From positions 1 to 64,000 of the forward strand of contig JBAMDO010000100.1 of NCBI GenBank assembly GCA_037074765.1: a stretch of 64,000 nucleotides of DNA, written 5' to 3'. The notes beneath the pieces are model-generated. The model was given only the letters and a program-made list of their open reading frames with translations. It had not been told where the DNA came from and searched no databases. The position numbers and the translations under genes were made by a program. Positions 24,660 to 38,599 of this stretch are shown here, piece after piece (within the stretch, counting starts at the first letter, position 1; each line of letters begins with the position of its first letter). This DNA is from Mansonella perstans (Eukaryota; Nematoda; Chromadorea; Rhabditida; Onchocercidae).

Positions 24660-27600
24660 ATTAAGAAATGAAATATCCCAAATGAATTCTTTTTGACAAA
24701 TCCTAAATCAAGAAAGTTTGAATTATTGTTGGTCTCAATGACTTCTTAAAAAGAGATTTAAAATAGTAATTGTCAAATCATTCAAACTCAAATTAAATTA
24801 TTAATCAAAAAGGAAAAGTTCTTTCTATGGGTGGAAATATAATTCCACACTAACATAAAAGAAATTTCAAATCTTTTAAAATACAATTTGCTATCATCAG
24901 CTGCATGCTAACAATCGAAGGTATCGTCCACCAAATTTAATGAAAATATTGATTAAATTCATAAATAATAAGGAAATACAAATCAAAAATTTTTTTTATT
25001 TTTAAAAAAATGGCATGATTAAATTTTATTACGCAAGGAGGAAAAAGTAAATTTTTGATATATTTGGCTGACGATGCAACATTAGTTCTTTTACACTGTA
25101 AATGTAAATTTTAATTAAAAATAACAACTAATCAAGTTTACAATAATTTCTAGAAGTTCCAACAGCTTGTTGCAATGCTAAAAATAAAAATATGAAAAAA
25201 AAATTAAACATTTGTCGATATTTACGGTGGTATCGAAATGATAATTCGTAATATTTTTTTTTTTTTTTAAAATAATGGCTTGGAAAAAAAATCATGTAAT
25301 TATAGATGAAAAAATTTGTAATTCTAAAATATTAAAAAAAAATTAAAAATTTTCTTCATTTAATTTAAAATGAATGTTAAGGAAGATCATCATACACTCT
25401 TCTTAGCGCTGAGTACATGGATGCTTCTAGTATATAGTTTCATCAATAGAAACACACACATACATGTACATACACCATATAAATACACATACACAGACAT
25501 GCACATACAGACATACACATACACAAATATCCATATAAATGTAAGTTCAGTGATTAACTACTGAAGAAACTTCACATTGAAACGGTTATCTTAACGATAG
25601 AAGGAGAATGGACTAATTCCTTTTGACATTTTAATATCACTTTAAGCTTTCTCTACTTTTATGTCACGCTATCACCAACACCGTTATCATTCAACCTAAT
25701 CATCATTACTACCATTATAATGTCATTATCATCATCATCATCATCATCGTCATTTATCAGCACTACGATCTTGGATATAGAAAGTGCAGACAAAATTTGC
25801 TGTATAAATAAAACTGCTTATCAGTAATCATCACACATGTGTGTAGAACAGATGACATACGCACAGGCATTAGTTATATGTTTGTTCATTCCCTTCAAAG
25901 TCAACGTAATTGAACAACGTTTAAAACAATAATAGTTAATATATGATAAGAAATATTATCATATGTTTTATTGTATGCCTTTTCCTTCTTGTTCCTTTTA
26001 TTTCGGAAAAGGAAAAAATTACTTTCCTGTTTTTTTAATTGTTTTTACTTTGTTTAAATTACTTTGCAATGTTGTATGTTTTAAAAAGAAATTTTACTCA
26101 GTTAATTGTTATTCATACGACTTGTTTTAATCATGGTTTTCATTTCCCACTGTGGCGAATAAGTTGATATGATACTGAATTTAAATTAATATACTTTTTT
26201 TTGGGTCTTTTTCGCTTAAATTATCGATATCAAATATATGTTACCGATAAGATGTGACGCTTAAGCATTTGATTCTTTTTTCGGTACATTTGCAGTATTT
26301 TTCAATTTCCTCTATTTTTAATTACGATAATTTTGAAATTGTAATAAATTATTATATGGGATAAAAATAGGAGAAAAACTGCAGTTTGAATAGTTTGAAA
26401 CATTTAGCTATATTCAATGAACAAAAGCCATTTAACATTTTTGCATAAAATTCATCACCTTTAATTTTCTATTTTTTTTAATTTGGAAAACTTAGTTTTA
26501 ACAAAAATACAAAATAAAAATAAAATTGAGAGAAAATATTGAAAAATGTTTCAAGCTCAGAAAAGTGTGCTATCAAATAAATAAATCCAAAACACATAAA
26601 ATTTTTCTAATTATAAATTCAAAAAATTGTAACTCTTAAGTTTCATTGATTGTTTTTTGTTTGTAAGATGTAAACAATTTTGCGTAATTTTTTTTACAGT
26701 TAGTAAAATACCTTGTCATTTTTGAATATTTATGATTTTTCCGAATTTTTGAATGAAATATTTTAAGGTTTGTTCTCACCAGTCAAATTATTCTGTTATA
26801 TTTTCCGGCTTTGCTCATATTAAAAATAACTGAGCTTTCATCAAAATTAACAAAATTCTAATTGAATTGTTCGAAAAACAAAAATGTTATAATGCCTGTC
26901 ATTTCAATCTCTTCCTGTCAAGTATATATGGTTTTAACTCGATAATTCCCAGGTTTAAAAAGAACAAATATTGAACGGGGTCACAGTACAACGTTGCCCA
27001 CTCTATGGTATAAAATCATATATCAAAGTGCAAATATTTAACAATATAATAATTTATAAATTTGTTGTTGTTAGAGATTTATAAATTTTGGCGCTTATAT
27101 TTTAGTTCATAATTCATTTAAACTGTGTACTTCAAAATTTTGTATACTTATTTATTGCTGATCTTTCGTTCTAAATGCTTTACGGTAAATTACTGTAATA
27201 AAATGTCCACTTCAGTATTCATGCACAACGCAACATCTCTGTAAACGATTATTCTATTATTTGAGTATTTAATAAAACGGATAAGAATAATTTTGATGTT
27301 TAGACTTCGGTTTCCACGTTTAAAAGAAACATCATCTGTATTGGCTGTTTTTTTACAGGATATTTAAACCTTATCAGATATTCGGAATGATATTATTTAC
27401 GTATGAAATTGTCGCCAACACATTTTTAAATGAATTTCTTAATTTTTTATTTGATGAAATGTTGTCTAAGCACAATGTAATGCGTAGTATCAAAATTTTT
27501 CTGCACAACTTTACTTCCACATTGCAGTTCAACTACGTGAAACGTGTTGGGAAGAAGCAAATGATACTATCGGCGACCGAAACGTATAAATTCGAATTTG

Positions 27601-30600
27601 TTACGTCGTTTCTCCATTTGAAGTTCATTCGAATCTGCAAATTATTTTAATTAACATTAAATTTTTTGATGGAAAAAGTAATAATGATATTACAGAATTT
27701 GATTGCTTACCTTTATCATCGATTTTATGCAAATCATATACCTCGAATACTTCAATTTAAATAATATATTTCAATCTTACATTTCAAATTCAAATATGTG
27801 ACGTCATTTCTTTTATCAAAGTAATATTTGCCATTTTTAAAGATGAAACTTTACCATAACTAAATCTGTGTAAAATTGAAAGAAAATAAATTTCAAAAAG
27901 GAATTAAAATGTAAATGTAATGAATGTTAAATACTGGAAACTTACGCACCTCTTCTTGTCCTAAACTTTCTCCTTTTTCTCTCTTTCCTTCTCCTATCAC
28001 TACCAAATTAGTCGAAATAACCCTTCCGAGCGATGGTCACAAAGGATAGCAATAAGATGAAAATGTTCTTTCGGTATAACCACAAAAGGATCATTACCAT
28101 CCGAAAATGTCATCGTTTATGTTTATAAGACATACCATTGAAATGATATTAGCTAGCATGCAACACGCTCATTAATAAAATTTTAATGTTTGGCAACTTA
28201 GATTTCAAATAATGAATGGGAAAAAAAATCATCAAATAACCTTGTGGATAAAGGCAATAACAATAATAGCACTATAAAGACTAATTTTGACAAATGCCCA
28301 AAAATTGGATGATGATAAATGGATACAATCAAATTCTGGATGTAGTAAAATTTAAAGCAATTTACTATTATTATTAGTTTATTGATTACGTCATTTAATT
28401 TACGATGAAATTTTTTAAAAAAAGCTAAAATAAAATAATTTTACAATGAGCAGTTAAATTGTCCCACATGATTAGGATGAAAATCATTTCATATGTATAA
28501 TGAAAATAATAAATGTTAAATTTTAAAGTTCCAACACAAATATTTTTACGCTTATGATTTGAAAATTATTATAATTTATTGCTTCAAAATTTATGCAAGT
28601 ATTAAACTCATAATAATCATTTTTTGGAGATTTCAGAGGAAGAGAAAAAAATAGCATAATTGCAGTAAATGAACATTCATCAAGATGTAATAAATGTTTA
28701 TGGGTAAGCAATTCATACGTAAACGATCCATACATCTTCACTGATGTTTGTTGTAAATTGCATAAGGAATTTTTATAAATTAATTTAAGTATATGTAATG
28801 ATTCATATAACTTTCACCCGATACTTCCCAGAATAAATTCTGACTAATTCATGTTCTTTGGAAAAGAATGAGAAATTGTTTTCCTTGCAGACACAATAAA
28901 TGTACGGCTTAATTATTGTCATTTACGCAATCCTATTTATGCATAATAGTTTTCAAATTTCTGGTAGATCTGCTGAAACTTTTAAAACTGCTAGAACATC
29001 ATTTAGAATTTTTGCGCTCATGCAATATTTTCTGGGACATCTCCGAGATTTTTTACAACCTTAATGTGTGCATCAGTTGGAACTTCGAAAACTTCTGGAA
29101 CAAATGCCTGTCGCAAAACTTAGATACTATAAAAAGCATTTATGAACTGAAGTCCTAGGCTATTTAGTCTTACATATTGGTACTTAAAGATGACCATTAT
29201 CTCAAAATGCTAGTATCACAATAACCTGACAAATGGTAATTGCTTAAACCAAAATATTAAAAAGTTGTTCAGTGAAATTGAATCATAAAGTAGTGTCCTG
29301 TAAAAAAATATATTTCAAACTTTTTTTATTCTGCTGAATGATGAGCATGCATACGTCATCGTTAACATAAAATTCATTTAAGAGTACTTCAAAACTATTT
29401 GCATAAAAAAAGAAAAAGGGGAACGAAACACTTTTGATTTTTTAAGTTTGAGAGTAAGTAAAAATGAAAATTTTTTAATTTAAAGAAAATTTGATGTAAT
29501 AACCAATTATGGACATTAACAATGTCCTTTTCCTAATTCAATTTAATAATTGTCGTTTAAGTATGCCAAAAAAAAAAAAAACTTTAAGTAAAGTACTTGT
29601 GAAATGCTCTTTAAAATTTCGAAGTAAAACAAAAAAAAGAAAAAACCATTTTTTAACCAAATTATTTTTCATTTTTCTTTTTTCTATCTCTTTTTACTAT
29701 GTGACAAACAATATATTTTTCCTCTTTCCATCCGGTTTTTTTTAAAATAATTGTATTTGACTATAACTACAAATGCAATGCTTCACTACTCGATTTTTAT
29801 AGTTGTAATGAGTGATGTTTTAAAATAGTAATGGATGAAATTCTTTGTCATTTAAAAATTTTTGCATTTTCAAAGAAAACATTAATTCTTCCATTAATGA
29901 GACAATTTTTGAAAATTTCTGCAAGTTACAATCTTATGACATAACAAGCGGTAATATATGATAATTTCAGCTAATTTCCAAGTTTAAATATCAATATTTA
30001 AAAAAGTAAAAACAAACGATCATTTTTAGCAACATAAACGCATACATAGCTGGCGTAATTCAAGCAAAATTATGCTTTTAAATCTGGGTAGGGTACGAGA
30101 GGAAAGGAAAAGAAGAAATAAGAAATGGTGTTGGGAAAAAGCAGTAGCATGAGACAGATTAATGTTCGTTAACGAAAAGTTAATAAATTATAAACCAACG
30201 AGTTTAAACTTTTTATAATTTCACTGGGTGATTCCAGAAATTGAATGAAAAATTACGACTATTATTAAATAATTTTAAATTTCACTTTGCTAGGTAATAC
30301 TATCAGTAGAAATAGCATATTATTAAATATTAAAAATATTCACTGCAAATAAAATCGATGCAAAAATAATTGTCATACTGTACAATAAAGCTGAAAAAAT
30401 GGATTTTTGCGAAAAAATCAATTGCTACTATTTTTTCAAAAAATTTGGGACCATTTTTGATTTTTTTAACAAAGTTTCAGGAAAAATATTAATTTGTTAA
30501 TAGTTTTAGCTCTGAAAAGACATGAAGATAATCTCAATCCTTTTCTATTAGAAATTATTTTATTAAGAATTTTAAGGTTTTATATGAGATTATTCAAAGT

Positions 30601-30779
30601 GGTTAATTAAGAAGAAAAAAGGAAATTACCATAGAGTATAACAAGAAATTGTTAAAATGTATTTTTTCGAATTTATCAAAATAAAACAATCACTAATTTT
30701 GTTACAAGTATTAAAACACTATTTCCTTCCGAAATTGTATTCTGAAAAATAGAAACAAAAACAACGAAAACAAAGTTAC
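24660..30779. other. AT-rich stretch, no supported gene; possibly intron
   Basis: If the exons at 30.8 kb and 24.6 kb belong to one gene, this is intron. It holds a CA-rich run at about 25450-25530 and an ATC run at about 25725-25755. The longest open frames (27387-27650, 28916-29158, 29509-29745) have no motif or splice support. Confidence 0.5.
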
Positions 30780-31250
30780 CGTCTGCTAAAGTTTCAAGTA
30801 ACGATAATGTATTCAGCAATTGTTCTTCCGCTTTCGCGATAATTTCACGATCATTTCTGTTGTATGTTATGGGTTCTAACAGCTCATTTGTTTGTTTTTC
30901 TGGAAAAATTTTATTAAAAAAATAAATCCAAAATAATAAAACAAAAGTTTTTTCCCCTCTTTCGTTTTAACAGTGAAGGATGTTATTCGAAAAGTTTTCA
31001 TTTAATTAATTATTAGCGATTATTTTACTTTGCAAATATTTTAAATTATCAGTCATAAATGATTAATTATTGCTTTATTTCACTTTCAATTTTTAAAATT
31101 ATACTTGATGCAATTTATCTTTAAAAAAAACAAAAACTTACGAATTTTTTGTGAAAAAACTGCCGAAACCAAAATAATGAAAGAAATAGACGTTGTAACC
31201 ATCATGACAAAGCTAGTAGGAAATGGACGACCAAAAGTTTGAATTGGCAT
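30780..31250 (-). CDS. Secreted protein, 5' exons with signal peptide (3' part missing)
   Basis: Exon 1 (31250-31142) begins MPIQTFGRPFPTS and continues into a hydrophobic signal-like core VTTSISFIILVSAVFSQ. It ends with one base of a codon before a consensus donor GTAAGT. Exon 2 (30899-30780) follows acceptor TTTTCCAG in matching phase and reads through NELLEPITYNRNDREIIAKA and QLLNTLSLLETLADG, a charged, probably helical segment. It ends in phase 1 at a GTAACT donor. The joined N-terminus has the form of a small secreted nematode protein. I do not recognise the family. The next exon is uncertain; one phase-compatible candidate lies near 25.16 kb, and EGF-like sequence lies at 24.6 kb. Confidence 0.5.
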
Positions 31251-33487
31251 ATGATGATGGTTTTAGGGAATAAAATGGGCGGTGGTCCTAAATTGCTATC
31301 AATTCATTCCCTAAAAAATATGTTTCATCCTCTCTTTCAAAAACAAAAAGCAGAAAAAAAACTGAAAGAACCTCAATTCAAAGCAAACAAAAGAAATTTG
31401 GCCCAGCTCAACTAAATCTTGCTTTACTGTTGATTACTGTTAATTATTAGTCTTTACAGTGCATACTCTCGATAAAATGATAAAATCAGAAAGAATACCA
31501 AATAAATTTTGACCAAACAGTTCGTTTTTTAAATGTTTTACATAAAAAAATTCTAAATAATTATCATAGCCAGAAGATATCTAACATTTTTTTTTTAGTC
31601 AAATTCCATAATTTCCAAAAAAAAATTAAGCAATGAAAATAAAATTAAATGATCAAGCTGAGGCTGATGTAGTAAAAATACAAGCATATTTTCTTTTTGG
31701 GAATGTTGTTTAATCGCACTAAAATAAGATCTCTTTTCCATTCAAATAACCATAAAATCAGCTAATAGGACCACGAAAACTTCTAATGAGTAAATTAACT
31801 AGTCCTAATTGTGGAGGTTGTTTGCGCTAATCTCACTGCATTGATATTCCTATCTTTTAACCCTCTACTCTTTTGTTTTTTCTTTAAATTTCCGCAAATA
31901 TCCTGCTATTTTGTATTTCAGTGCTTAGTTTTTTTCTACTTACTCTTTTATTTCTCACGAAAAATTTGTAAATGATGGGAGTAGATTTATTTGAATTCTA
32001 GCAAGCAATAAGTTTATGAAAATTGAATTGCTATAGGAAATTTTTTAAAGGATCGATTTTTGCAAATTTAATTTCTGTCAAGTTAATTATTTTATGTTTT
32101 TTATAATCTTAACTTTTTGTTTTTAAAGATTAAAGAGAAAAACAAGTACTAAATCAACTAATAAATGCCACCATATGATCAATTTTGGAAAAACTTACTT
32201 TCCATAGTTTGAATATCGATTTCATTTGATGGATAGTTGTGATATAAAACAGAATTAAAATGACTGAATAATTAGTTGTAATAAGGTTTGATGGTTGAAT
32301 TTTATTTTTTGACTTTCATAATTTACTTGGAATTTTGTAAGCCGAAAAAACAACATATATAGCAGTTTCTGCTTTGTTAGAAAATCATTTCCATACCAAA
32401 AATTATATTCATTATAATTATAGTAAAAAATTTGTGGAAATCCGGTAAATTTCGAGCGACCAGTATTTCCGGTTTTTATTAGGCAATTATCATTCATTTC
32501 ATAATAGTTGAAACTCATAGTTCAAGGATCAAAAATTGCAAAGCCAAAATTTCGACAATTTTTATTGGTAAAAAATTCAATACTGAAACTGAAATAATCG
32601 AATATTTATATTTGATGCACTGATTTATATTTGTAAGTTCAAATTAATTTAAAATGTTTTAAATCATTGTTGTTATTTAAACATTATTATCATTATTCAA
32701 ACAATCAAATTTCCAGTTGAAAACTAATAGATTCATTGCAGAATTGATGCTTTTTAAATGTTTAAATTTATCTTAAGGTAAAGATATCGCGATCTGACTA
32801 GTGATTTCACTTTGTCTCAATACTTTAATAATACCAATTGTTGAAATAGATGCCCTGTGTTATAAATAAAACTAGAAAGTAATATGTTCCCAGAAGATTT
32901 TAAATTAACAGGGAATTAGCTAATTGTTTCAGTGTATCTCACGCCCACCTAACTTTTTTCTGTTAAATGCAAATTACGGTTACGGGTAGTTCTAGAAATT
33001 ATGATTTATAAATCTTTCGTTCTTTCGTGATTAAGACATTAACTAAAGACTATAAAAAATGAGAAAATAAACGCATTACTTTGGCGAAAAAAATGATAGT
33101 TAAAAAAACAATTTAAATAAAAAACTTTCCAATTATTTAAAATTGGCAAAGTAAAAGAAAAAATATAAATTATGAAGCAAAATATCATAAATGATTACTT
33201 TTTTGTTTTCCTTAATCATTTGTGAATGAATCTTTCAGTTTTTTGCGACCCATTTTCTGATAACTGCAATACTGGAATACGATTTGGATCAATAAATGGA
33301 TGAGGAATGATTAAATGAAAATTGTTCATTGATAAAATATTCATTAGTCAATAAAATGATCCAATTATTTATAAGAATTGCTATGCAAAATATTTAGTAA
33401 GAAGTATTTGGAAAATTTAATCAAAAATTAAAAATTTAATTAATCATATTCATTTGGAAATGGCAGTTAATCATGATTCTCTCATCA

Positions 33488-33785
33488 TGTCACAAATTTC
33501 ATAACGCGAAACTTCCAATAACTCAATAAATTAAATTGTAAATAAATGTTAATAACATTTTAAAGCATTCAACTAAAGTTACATTTTTAGATTTATTTCC
33601 ATGCTCTTTGTTGTCATGTGAATTCACATCTTTTCTACTCATACAAGGAAAATGCTTTATTAGCAGCAACTTAAGATATTTGTTTACAACAAAGGATTTG
33701 TATTATTGTCAACCCTCCTTTCTACAGTAAGCTAACAAAGCAGCAGCTAGTGCGCTATACTACCAAACAAAGGGCCATTGTTTTA
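33488..33785 (+). mobile_element. Degenerate solo-LTR fragment related to the 56.4 kb element
   Basis: It begins TGTCACAAATTTCATAACGCG, which matches the LTR start at 56428 (TGTCGCGAAATTCATAACGCG). It keeps further matching blocks in the same order: CTCTTTGTTGT, CTCCTTTCTACAGTAAGCTAAC followed by AAAGCAGCAGCT, and ACAAAGGGCCATT. It corresponds to about the first 210 bp of that LTR. No internal region or second LTR is adjacent, so it looks like an old, diverged solo LTR or fragment. Confidence 0.6.
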
Positions 33786-35845
33786 AGTAATTAATTCCCC
33801 CGCTTCCCCACTATAAATGTCAATCTTTTCACCAATAACATCTTTGTTTTACTTATTTAGACACATCATGATCGATAAAGTGAGAAGTGACGAAACTTTT
33901 TAAATCATCCTATTTCCAATACTTTTTTCTGGAATTTTTGATTAATAATTGCAAAATATATCACTTATTATATGAAAGATAAATTGTTCATATTTTAACA
34001 TCAAAAATTGCTAAATCCAATAGATTTTCCAGCAAAAAAACAATCATTTGAAATAATTGGCATTTAATAATTCCTTTCTTCTTTTTTGATTTGAAACAAT
34101 AATTTAAAACAATTAAAAGAATGGTAAAATATGCACTAATTGCGGTTAATTCGTGCATAAATATCTTTGTAAGGATATCATTGTAGCTATAAATGTTTGC
34201 ATTATGGAAATTTCTTTTCAATTGTCCTAGAATTTACTGATAATAGTATTGCATTGTGTTAAAAGTTACTATTTAAAACTTAATTTGCGCAAAAAAACAA
34301 AGCAAAAAACTCAGTTTTCCTGTGTTAAACAAAATATTTTCGGCATGGACGAGAAAAAGGAAATAAAGTTTGTTCTTTGAAGGAAGAGAGTGAGTGATGA
34401 AAGAGCTAATCATTACTATATTGAAATTACCCATCATTAAAGTATTTAATAAAAAAAGAACATAAAACAAAAATTATATCCTTTGACTTATGTGGTTTAG
34501 CCCTACTATTTTTAAATTCCATCCATTTCATGAAATTAAGGAAATCAGTTGACTGGAAAAATGAAAGAATATGACTTTTTTAGATTAATTGTTCTGTTAT
34601 GTTTTGTAAGCTTAATCAAATTAGTATCATAAATTACATTTGAATGGTTCAATAAGGGAAATTATCTAATAATGCAGCTATTCAGTAATAAAATTTACAG
34701 AACATATCAGTAAGCTTTTTCGAGCTAAACTACTTAGTATCAGGCATGGGCAATAAAAAGTTTCCATTGTCAGTGGCCTATTTCCTCCAATCAATTTTGC
34801 TAGATATCAATTTGTTAAAATTCTAATTGGGGATTTTTGTCATTATTCTTAAAATTTTCCTATCGTAATGTTTTTGTTAATTACTACTATTTACTTATAT
34901 ATGAACACATTACAGGATAAAATTTTTTCTTTTTGCTGTTAATATTCAATCTGCATTCAATTAATAATTTCCTTAAAATTGCTCAGAATTCGGAAACAAA
35001 AAACTGTTCAATTTTTTAAAAAACAAAAATAGAAATAGTATACAATTACCAATTTAAAAAATTTAGATTCATTTTTTCCGAAGCAAAAAAAAAGAGTGAA
35101 ACAAACTATAAAATTAAAAGCGAACTACGGGAAAATTTCCATAGCAGCTCGAAAGAGAAAGAAAATTTTGAAAGTAAGGCAGTAAATGCTTCGTGATAGA
35201 AAGATTGCTTTCAGAATTAATTAAGAATATCAGATTAAAAGTTTCCTGATAGATTTTGAAAAATAATCAAAAAAATGTTATAAGAATTGGATTGAAAAAA
35301 ACAAAATATACACTACATGAAAAAAGTCAGAAAATACGGAAAAAAATTCCGTTTTTTTTGAACTGAAATTTCATCATCAATTCAACATGTTACAAAAAAA
35401 GAAAATAAATGAATATCAGTACTTTAATAGCACAAATCAAATTTTTTTAAAATTATCAAACAAAATCAATTACTGTATCCTAGATGCCAGAAAAAGTTTC
35501 AAGGATAAGAAGGCAGAAGAAGTTAGGAAAAGAAGAGCATCCTGGTTCCTTTCAAAATCCTGGTGATGTTAATTGTGATCATATTTTGCATTATCAGTAG
35601 ACTCACTAATTTCATGATCATTCATCTTTAGACCTACAGATGGATCACTCAAACTTAAACAAACTTCAAATAGCAACTTGTTTTATTAAAACACCGAACG
35701 ATATATGTTAACTGTGTACCATTAGCTAAATTAATCATTCAACTAACGAACATTCTGGTAGCTGATTTCATCAGTTTTGTTCATCATATACAGTAAGTAG
35801 ATGCATGGAGAATGAAGCTACAGGCATGTAGAATGATTTTACATT

Positions 35846-36009
35846 CATGCATGCTATGTGTGTATTTACATGCTATATATAATTGCATATTTATTACCAT
35901 AATAGGAAAAATTCAATTAATAATCAATCATGCATGCTATGTGTGTATTTACATGCTGTATATAATTGCATATTTATTACTATAATAGGAAAAATTCAAT
36001 TAATAATTA
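35846..36009. repeat. 83-bp tandem duplication, two near-identical copies
   Basis: The unit starting CATGCATGCTATGTGTGTAT is present at 35846 and again at 35929, with only about three differences. This is a recent local duplication in AT-rich DNA. Confidence 0.9.
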
Positions 36010-38208
36010 ACAATGAATTCCATAATATCAAATTTAAAGTATTGTTTTGAAACCAATAGAATCGCTGTTTGAATGCAAAACATAGCGCTTTCACAAAATT
36101 TACTATTGAACATAAATACATTATGCCATATTTCAAACATAAAAACCATCATTCTGTAGAACTCGATGTTTTAAAACATCTTCAATTTGGTAGAACGTTA
36201 ACCAAATCGGATGAATTCATTCTTTCGTTTGTTAAATCTGTAAACAAATTGTGATTTTCGCTACTAATGCTATATAAACTTAATTTAAAATCATAAATTA
36301 TTCCGAATTATTCATTAAAATTATGGTATATATTCAAGCTACAGGTAACTGTAAGTAATCTTAATTGTGCTAAAGCAAAAGATTCTAGTATTGGTGCTTA
36401 TTTATGAGAATATCATGCTGTGAATATTCGCATATGCAATAACTTGTTCATAATGATTTGAATGAGAAGAGTAAATTTCGAATTCTATGAAAATGGAAGT
36501 TTATATTGCAATGAAAATTACTTGTACTTATTCTGAAAATTAATTTGTGAGATGCGAGAAAATAATTCACACTTATACTTGAATTCATACTTTCACACTT
36601 ACACTTATACTCAGTAAAAAAAAAACATAATATGATATAGAAAAGCATACTTCGGCAAATGATTTTTCTTTCCGAAGCGAATAAATTCGTTTTTGCGTTT
36701 TTCAGCTCGAAATGGCTCGTTCATCAATTTATCATTAATCCTCATTCCTACATTATTCAAAGTTTAATTTAAATTTAAAATCAATTACTTATACATTAAA
36801 ACACAAAATGTATTGCCCGACTATTCTAGAAATTATTCCTTGGCTGATTCAGCATTTACTGCTCCTTTCCATTCCCCAAAAAATCTCGTCTAAATTGGTG
36901 TCGCTTACATATATTTGATAATAAGATCAATTTCAAAATATACGTACTGCTGCAATATTTGATAAAAATCAATTATGCCATTAAAAAAAAAATGATTGTA
37001 TCTAAACTTTATTTTCAAATTTTCAGGTCCCATCAGATACATTTTTTCAGTTATATTTCAGCTTCATTTAATTGAAAAAATTTCAAAGTCAAAAAAATCT
37101 TCGAAAAAAATTTTCTTAAAACCAAATTTGGTTATACTTCTTTCTATTTAGTCTTTATCATAATTACTTAATGAAATATAGAAGCAAAAAAAAACCTAAA
37201 AAAATGTTAAAGTAATTTTCTGCGATATTTTGCTATCAGTAGCTTTTTTATCAAATAATAGCATTTAAAAATTAAAATAGTTATTTTATATTGGTCTTAT
37301 GCGCAATTATTAGTTATTAGAGTGTTTTATAGGCAAGATTAATGTCAGGACATTTTTTAATCTTTAATATTTCGATATTTTAAGATATGCTATACTCATG
37401 CTGAAAATTATACCTGCACATGGCAAAACGTTGTAATCAACCAATTGCGACTCCTGAAAAAGTTCAAATTATCCGGATAAAAATATATAGGTTACTGACT
37501 TCATCCTGCATTTTTCAAAAATTTTACCTGTTAAAAGACTATAATTTTCTTTTAAAAATCAGACTTAATCGTTCCATTGTCATAGCCAATTCAGGCGATA
37601 ATACTTTCGGATTTCCTTCTTAATCCATATCACCCACTTTACTAATTTTTAATTGTTGCGTAAAGTTCCCCATTGTCCTTTTTCAGATAATCAAAATCAA
37701 CAACGGGATATCTCGGGTTCCTAGCGAAATTCCAAATCCAATTGCATTTGAATACATGTATTTGAATAATTGGTACAATTAGCATTTAAATCTGGATGAG
37801 GGTGTGAAATTTATTAGATACTTTTCATTGATGATACAAGGGACAGAAATTATTCTTTCTGATCATTCTAAAGTTCGAAAATTTCGGAAAATATAGCGTC
37901 TCTTATTTCAAATCGAGTTCAGTTTGGACTATATTTTCTTGATACGTGTATAAACATTTCAACTGAAAAATGCAGAAGATAAAAATAATCCGTTGACAAC
38001 AGTGTTGATCTTCGTTTTGTCACTTTTATCCACGAATAACGAAATCCATGAAGACTCAAGTCATTCAGAGAAAGTGCACCATTAATACTACTAAGAACTT
38101 GCTATGTATCTCATCTCGCTTAGTTTCTAATTTCAACTTTGAAAATTATTTTAATTTATAATGAAAAAAATAGAATTAAATGCTGTATGGAATATATGAT
38201 AAAATACC

Positions 38209-38577
38209 TCATCCCTTCTCAAAGAAAAAGATTATGGAATTAGACTCGTACCATTCTGGTGTTGAAAGATCAAGAGCATAATGTGAACTTGCAAAAGATA
38301 ACGCCATTAGCAGCTGAGATTTATTTTAATTCGTCATCATAAAATAGATTTAATATACCTAAGTTTTATCATGAAATTTATTGATTAGAAAAATAAGAAA
38401 TATATGGTAAAGAAATTTTAAATCTGGATTTTATTAGAGGTAAATTTAACTTACATCATACAATGAATCATCCACGGGAAAATGGGCTGCTAATGGTAAC
38501 GGTAATACATGAGTGACCAAAACCATAACCAAAAGCACTTGAATGAAGGCATTGGAAACAGAAGGGATACCGGTCAT
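38209..38577 (-). CDS. Putative small secreted peptide or peptide precursor
   Basis: Exon 1 (38577-38455) encodes MTGIPSVSNAFIQVLLVMVL and on to HFPVDDSLYD: a clear signal peptide with a hydrophobic core, likely cleaved near PLPLAA-HFP. It ends in phase 0 at a perfect GTAAGT donor. Exon 2 starts at 38313 after AATCTCAG in the same phase with LLMALSFASSHYALDLSTPEW. It then either reads on to a TGA at 38209 or splices at a GTACGA donor (38251) to an exon beginning at about 38090, whose frame contains LSLNDLSLHGFRYSWIK and a KRR basic site. The second reading would resemble a neuropeptide precursor. I do not recognise a family. Signal peptide and first intron are well supported; the 3' end is not. 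Confidence 0.5.
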
Positions 38578-38599
38578 TGCTGTCTTGAATGTCGCGGTT

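Larger units (their letters stand above)
31300..38200. other. AT-rich intergenic DNA; only a degenerate LTR fragment and a tandem repeat recognised
   Basis: I found no exon with supported boundaries. The open frames (for example 32255-32518, 33988-34221, 36069-36254, 37420-37623) are short and AT-biased. The LTR-like fragment at 33.5 kb and the 83-bp duplication at 35.85 kb are listed separately. Confidence 0.55.
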
